From Synergistaceae bacterium (lineage in GTDB: Bacteria; Synergistota; Synergistia; Synergistales; Aminobacteriaceae): 8,933 nucleotides of DNA. Numbering within the stretch: the first letter of the stretch is position 1; each line of letters begins with the position of its first letter. The DNA is taken from positions 1-8,933 of the forward strand of contig JAAYJB010000095.1 of assembly GCA_012523155.1 (NCBI GenBank), given 5' to 3'. Positions 6,284-8,933 of this stretch are shown here, piece by piece. The position numbers were made by a program, and so were the translations under genes. The notes under the pieces were generated by a model, which ran no database searches, was not told where the DNA came from, and saw nothing but the letters and a program-made list of their open reading frames with translations.

Positions 6284-7907
6284 TCTGCAGGGTGCGGGGA
6301 CTGGTATAGGTTACGTGGGCGATGGCGTTGCCGGGAATTGACCTGACGTTTTTTTTCTCAGTGTAGTCCACCTGTATCTTTGCGGCGTTTTTTGCCCTGC
6401 TGTACCAGGCTGCCAGTGAAGCGGCAATTTCAATGGAGTCATCCCTGGGACTCATGCCTCTTCCCGGGGTTTTCAGAATGACATGAGCGCCGGGGATCTC
6501 GTGGACGTGGAACCAGAGGTCGGTAGGGGAAGCGCACCTGAAGGTGACATACCTGTTTCCCCTCGCGTTCAGTCCGACATAAATGAGATCCTCTCCATTT
6601 TGAAACTGTATGTGGGGAGGAGTGCTCTCCTTTTTTTTCTTTCCCAGCCTTTTTTTCTCCGGAGAAACCCAGTCAAGGATATCAGCCGCCGCAGCGGCCA
6701 GAAGGTCGGGATCGTCGATGGATTCCAGCGCCTCAAGCTGTTCCTCCAACTCCTGTATCCCTTCCTCGAGAGAGAGTATCCTGCCCTTTGTCTCGTTGAC
6801 GTCTATTTTCCCTTTTTTGTATTTTCTGAAATACTTTTCGGCATTCTGGGAGGGTGAGAGTTTTTCATCGAGCTGTATGCGAACCTCTTCGCCTGTCTCC
6901 CAGTCAGTCAGGATCACTTCCTTTGCTCTCGGCGGTATGGAGTCTTTTGCTGCAAGAATGAGATCACCGGACTTCCTGAATTCATCCGCTTTTTCAGCCA
7001 TTGCCGCCTGGTTCCGCAGCCCATCCGCATGACGTATCCTGCTTCGTATCTCTTTCGATACCATCTTCCGTACTTTCGCAAGGGTGTGTTCCCTGTGATC
7101 CGAAAATGCAGCGGAGATGATTTCCTGACCTGCACCTTCAAGAATGCCGCCGGGCACGCTTTCTGCTCCCGGGAGAAGATCGGGAAAAATGGTGAGATAG
7201 GTGCCGATTTTCTGGAGGACCAGCCCGGATACCGGTGCGTTTTCGTCCAGAAGGGATGAAAGGCAACCGGCCCAGTACCCGGAAGACTTTTCATCCCAAA
7301 GACTGGCAATATTCTTTGCAAGACCTTTCCCTATCCCCGTGAGGTTTGAAAGTTCCCCGGCGGACCGGATGGATTGCCCCGCTTCCCATTCCCGGCCTTT
7401 CAGTGGGGGCGGGGGAGTATAGCTGATTCCGGGGAGAAGCATCCTGTACCGGTTCATGTCTCCGTGAATATGTTTTGCCGGTTCGAGGATGGTCCCTACG
7501 CTGTCGAGAATGAGAAGATTACTGTTCCTCTCAGTTCCCTCGAAAACAAGCCTTACATGAACCGGAAAACCGGCGCCGACCATCCGTTCAGCCCGGAAAA
7601 CCAGGACGCGGTCATTGTTAAGTTGTTTCACGGAAATGAAGGAGCCGTTCAGAAAATTGCTCTTGAGGGCTTCTCCGAAGGAAGATTTGCCCGTCCGTGT
7701 TTTTTTCAGGAATGAGATCATGGGGTCGTCTACAATACCGCAGCCGTAGCTTCGGGGGTTCCACGAGAATAGAAGCCAATTGCCTTTTCGTGTGACCCGA
7801 AAGGCTGCCCATGAATCGCCTGTTTCTATTTTCCCTATCCTGGCGGGGAAGAGGGTTTCCGAAAGAGCTTTAGAAAGAGCTTTAAAGAGTTCAGGTCCTG
7901 AGGACAC
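6216..7907 (-). CDS. rqcH: NFACT family protein (RqcH/Rqc2 homologue)
   Basis: The product of about 563 residues belongs to the NFACT family. Its bacterial members (RqcH, also annotated FbpA) bind obstructed 50S subunits and recruit Ala-tRNA to add alanine tails to stalled chains. Seen here: an NFACT-N domain with the conserved Asp-Arg pair at about 99-100 (NNDRVLVF) and the LLPGISYTPPPP segment (157-168); a helix-hairpin-helix LTGIGKGLAKNI (189-200); a long charged, coiled-coil-like middle with LSPSQNAEKYFRKYKKGK; and a C-terminal NFACT-R domain with DLWFHVHEIPGAHVIL from 463. The frame is open to 8111, but that extension is the antisense of tRNA-Ala and cannot be coding. I place the start at GTG 7907-7905, which has AGGTGAT just upstream and gives the family's usual distance to the ARIGKI segment. 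GTG at 7916 is an alternative. The 3' end overlaps the pseudouridine synthase gene. Confidence 0.9.
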   Translation of the reverse strand: MSSGPELFKALSKALSETLFPARIGKIETGDSWAAFRVTRKGNWLLFSWNPRSYGCGIVDDPMISFLKKTRTGKSSFGEALKSNFLNGSFISVKQLNNDRVLVFRAERMVGAGFPVHVRLVFEGTERNSNLLILDSVGTILEPAKHIHGDMNRYRMLLPGISYTPPPPLKGREWEAGQSIRSAGELSNLTGIGKGLAKNIASLWDEKSSGYWAGCLSSLLDENAPVSGLVLQKIGTYLTIFPDLLPGAESVPGGILEGAGQEIISAAFSDHREHTLAKVRKMVSKEIRSRIRHADGLRNQAAMAEKADEFRKSGDLILAAKDSIPPRAKEVILTDWETGEEVRIQLDEKLSPSQNAEKYFRKYKKGKIDVNETKGRILSLEEGIQELEEQLEALESIDDPDLLAAAAADILDWVSPEKKRLGKKKKESTPPHIQFQNGEDLIYVGLNARGNRYVTFRCASPTDLWFHVHEIPGAHVILKTPGRGMSPRDDSIEIAASLAAWYSRAKNAAKIQVDYTEKKNVRSIPGNAIAHVTYTSPRTLQISPGLWKEHPEAALSRRQEGSK

Positions 7908-7947
7908 GGAAATCACCTTTTCCTGATCGTTGATTTTAAAACCATAG

Positions 7948-7974
7948 ATTATCTCAGTATTGGACGCTTGACAA
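7948..7974 (-). promoter_or_regulatory. Extended -10 promoter for the NFACT gene
   Basis: On the minus strand GATAAT (7953-7948) is preceded by TGA, giving an extended -10. TTGTCA (7974-7969) lies 15 bases further up as a short-spaced -35. Transcription would start near 7941, about 34 bases before the GTG start. Its -35 overlaps the -35 of the opposing tRNA promoter. Confidence 0.45.
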
Positions 7975-7996
7975 GTCGGCTTCTCCTCATTACAAT
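7968..7996 (+). promoter_or_regulatory. Strong promoter for the six-tRNA cluster
   Basis: A perfect TTGACA (7968-7973), a 17-base spacer and TACAAT (7991-7996) form a near-consensus sigma70 promoter. Transcription would start near 8003, a dozen bases before tRNA-Ala. Confidence 0.8.
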
Positions 7997-8014
7997 AATC
8001 GCCGTTGGTCTGCC

Positions 8015-8089
8015 GGGGCTGTGGCGCAGAGGGAGCGCGCTTCCTTCGCACGGAAGAGGCCGGGGGTTCGAATCCCCCCAGCTCCACCA
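8015..8089 (+). tRNA. tRNA-Ala (anticodon CGC)
   Basis: Acceptor GGGGCTG pairs with CAGCTCC through a G-T at the third pair. D-stem GCGC/GCGC has a short seven-base loop; anticodon stem CTTCC/GGAAG has loop TTCGCAC (anticodon 8047-8049, reading GCG); T-stem GGGGG/CCCCC. Discriminator A8086 and encoded CCA (8087-8089). It is first in the cluster. Confidence 0.96.
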
Positions 8090-8130
8090 GATTCCGCTGT
8101 TGCGGTTTCAATCGAAGTCCGCTACAATAT

Positions 8131-8208
8131 CGGGGCGTAGCGCAGTCTGGTTAGCGCACCTGCTTTGGGAGCAGGGGGTCGAAGGTTCAAATCCTTTCGC
8201 CCCGACCA
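8131..8208 (+). tRNA. tRNA-Pro (anticodon TGG)
   Basis: The acceptor starts with C1, typical of bacterial tRNA-Pro: CGGGGCG pairs with CGCCCCG. Anticodon stem CCTGC/GCAGG has loop TTTGGGA (anticodon 8166-8168). T-stem GAAGG/CCTTT has loop TTCAAAT. Discriminator A8205, CCA encoded. Confidence 0.97.
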
Positions 8209-8220
8209 GTAACAAGAGGT

Positions 8221-8297
8221 GCGGGAATAGCTCAGTTGGCTAGAGCGATGGCCTTCCAAGCCGTAGGTCGCGGGTTCGAATCCCGTTTCCCGCTCCA
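8221..8297 (+). tRNA. tRNA-Gly (anticodon TCC)
   Basis: Acceptor GCGGGAA pairs with TTCCCGC. Anticodon stem ATGGC/GCCGT has loop CTTCCAA (anticodon 8255-8257). T-stem GCGGG/CCCGT. Discriminator T8294 as expected for glycine, CCA encoded. It starts 12 bases after tRNA-Pro. Confidence 0.97.
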
Positions 8298-8311
8298 TTT
8301 TTTTATAACAG

Positions 8312-8388
8312 GCGCCTGTAGCTCAGCCGGACAGAGCAACGGCCTTCTAAGCCGTGGGTCGCGGGTTCGAATCCTGCCGGGCGCGCCA
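8312..8388 (+). tRNA. tRNA-Arg (anticodon TCT)
   Basis: Acceptor GCGCCTG pairs with CGGGCGC. Anticodon stem ACGGC/GCCGT has loop CTTCTAA (anticodon 8346-8348, reading AGA and AGG). T-stem GCGGG/CCTGC. Discriminator G8385, CCA encoded. Its 3' half is identical to that of the other Arg tRNA in this cluster. Confidence 0.97.
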
Positions 8389-8390
8389 GA
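8357..8390 (+). repeat. 34-bp direct repeat, copy 1 (tRNA-Arg 3' half)
   Basis: The 34 bases covering the end of the variable loop, T-arm, acceptor 3' strand, CCA and two flanking bases of tRNA-Arg(TCT) are identical to 8530-8563 in tRNA-Arg(TCG). tRNA-His lies between the copies. Confidence 0.9.
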
Positions 8391-8398
8391 ATAGCATG

Positions 8399-8475
8399 GT
8401 GAGCGTAGTTCAATCGGTTAGAGCACTGGACTGTGGCTCCAGATGTTGGGGGTTCGAGTCCCCTCGCTCACCCCA
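8399..8475 (+). tRNA. tRNA-His (anticodon GTG)
   Basis: Acceptor GTGAGCG pairs with CGCTCAC. Anticodon stem CTGGA/TCCAG has loop CTGTGGC (anticodon 8433-8435). T-stem GGGGG/CCCCT. The genome encodes the extra G-1 (8398) opposite discriminator C8472, the identity pair of bacterial tRNA-His; counting it, the mature RNA starts at 8398. CCA is encoded. Confidence 0.97.
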
Positions 8476-8485
8476 TTAAAAATGA

Positions 8486-8561
8486 GCGCCCGTAGCTCAG
8501 TGGATAGAGTCACAGACTTCGGATCTGTTGGTCGCGGGTTCGAATCCTGCCGGGCGCGCCA
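8486..8561 (+). tRNA. tRNA-Arg (anticodon TCG)
   Basis: Acceptor GCGCCCG pairs with CGGGCGC. D-stem GCTC/GAGT includes a G-T pair. Anticodon stem ACAGA/TCTGT has loop CTTCGGA (anticodon 8519-8521, reading CGA and CGG). T-stem GCGGG/CCTGC. Discriminator G8558, CCA encoded. It is last in the cluster before the terminator. Confidence 0.96.
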
Positions 8562-8563
8562 GA
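8530..8563 (+). repeat. 34-bp direct repeat, copy 2 (tRNA-Arg 3' half)
   Basis: This is the second copy of the repeat at 8357-8390, within tRNA-Arg(TCG). The identity ends two bases past CCA. Confidence 0.9.
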
Positions 8564-8621
8564 TAAATACAGCCGGTACGCTGCACATCACACTTCAAAA
8601 GCACTCTGGTCCAGACCTTAG

Positions 8622-8660
8622 AACAGGTTTTCAGGGATAAATCCCGGAAACCTGTTTTTT
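8622..8660 (+). terminator. Intrinsic terminator of the tRNA cluster
   Basis: An 11-bp outer stem (AACAGGTTTTC with GGAAACCTGTT, one G-T pair) is followed by a bulged A and an inner GGGA/TCCC stem with a TAAA loop. The structure runs directly into a six-T tract (8655-8660). It lies 61 bases after the last tRNA of the cluster; the sequence between holds nothing I recognise. Confidence 0.9.
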
Positions 8661-8677
8661 GATGCGGCGGATGTACT

Positions 8678-8809
8678 TTGAAAAAATTTCCTGACGTGAA
8701 AGCTAAAAAAAAGAAGAGACAACACACTTGCAGGATTCCTGGCTACCCGGGCAGAAATGAAGAATGGACTGAAAAGCAGAAAAAAGGCAAAATGGAAAAT
8801 ACAGGTTGA
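8678..8809 (+). CDS. Doubtful Lys-rich small ORF, 43 codons
   Basis: A TTG at 8678 opens 43 codons ending in TGA at 8807-8809; an internal GTG at 8696 would give 37. The product is very basic (about one third lysine near the N-terminus), has one cysteine and no membrane segment, and has a more protein-like centre, HTCRIPGYPGRNEEWTEKQ. I recognise no family. Only a weak GCGGAT lies upstream, no promoter is evident, and the preceding terminator isolates it from the tRNA cluster. The A-rich DNA may instead be an upstream element of the next promoter, in which case the lysines are chance. Its stop overlaps that promoter's -35. Confidence 0.2.
   Translation: MKKFPDVKAKKKKRQHTCRIPGYPGRNEEWTEKQKKGKMENTG
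8772..8805 (+). promoter_or_regulatory. A-tract-rich region, possible UP element
   Basis: Four runs of four to six A (at 8772, 8780, 8789 and 8796) lie directly upstream of the -35 element at 8806. Such sequence can bind the RNA polymerase alpha C-terminal domains or bend DNA, and is common before strong stable-RNA promoters. The spacing of seven to nine bases is not exact helical phasing. Confidence 0.35.
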
Positions 8810-8833
8810 CATCTCAATTTGAACCGCTATAAT
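8806..8833 (+). promoter_or_regulatory. Consensus promoter for tRNA-Lys
   Basis: A perfect TTGACA (8806-8811), a 16-base spacer and a perfect TATAAT (8828-8833) place the start near 8840, about 17 bases before the tRNA. Confidence 0.85.
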
Positions 8834-8856
8834 ATACTTCCGTCGAGTCAAGGAAC

Positions 8857-8932
<76 letters not shown>

Positions 8933-8933
8933 G

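Noticed and set aside
7908..8111. N-terminal extension of the NFACT frame up to 8111
   Set aside because: It reads antisense through tRNA-Ala and contains the well-known GGFEPP-type artefact produced by reversed tRNA sequence. The family's N-terminus begins near 7907.
8100..8128. Promoter-like TTGCGG, 17 bases, TACAAT before tRNA-Pro
   Set aside because: The predicted start (about 8135) falls inside the mature tRNA-Pro, so it cannot make that tRNA; the cluster promoter at 7968-7996 suffices.
8497..8727. 76-codon minus-strand frame with ARPAGFEPATNRSEVCDS
   Set aside because: It is the antisense of tRNA-Arg(TCG) and the terminator, again a tRNA mirror artefact.

Overview
The window reads as bacterial chromosome with densely packed housekeeping genes, roughly half G+C by eye, and every tRNA carries an encoded CCA. 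A TAXI-type TRAP transporter, a bacterial-type IleRS with zinc-binding cysteines and an NFACT (RqcH) protein fit an anaerobic Gram-negative-type lineage such as Synergistota. That placement is an inference from gene content, not a demonstrated assignment.

Layout. On the minus strand, 1-1452 holds a TRAP transporter operon: a TAXI-family solute-binding protein followed by the start of a fused TRAP permease that runs off the left edge. A divergent intergenic region (1453-1734) carries promoters for both directions and an unexplained hairpin. On the plus strand come tRNA-Arg(CCT) and, 35 bases after it, a DUF1850 protein, a family known as a companion of TAXI-TRAP systems. Next are ileS, preceded by a terminator-like hairpin, and an RluA/RluD-family pseudouridine synthase. 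The synthase overlaps tail-to-tail by 68 bp with a minus-strand NFACT/RqcH gene.

The NFACT promoter lies back to back with a strong promoter for a plus-strand cluster of six tRNAs: Ala(CGC), Pro(TGG), Gly(TCC), Arg(TCT), His(GTG), Arg(TCG). A clear intrinsic terminator closes the cluster. The last 270 bases hold a doubtful Lys-rich small ORF, an A-rich upstream region, a consensus promoter and tRNA-Lys(CTT).

Most of the window serves translation: tRNA supply, Ile-tRNA charging, rRNA modification and ribosome-associated quality control. The left end serves solute uptake. I see no mobile element, CRISPR array or obvious novel multi-gene system. The most interesting points are the tRNA/DUF1850 transcript beside a divergent TAXI-TRAP operon, the NFACT/tRNA-Ala divergent promoter pair, the hairpin in the ileS leader, and the small ORF at 8678-8809.
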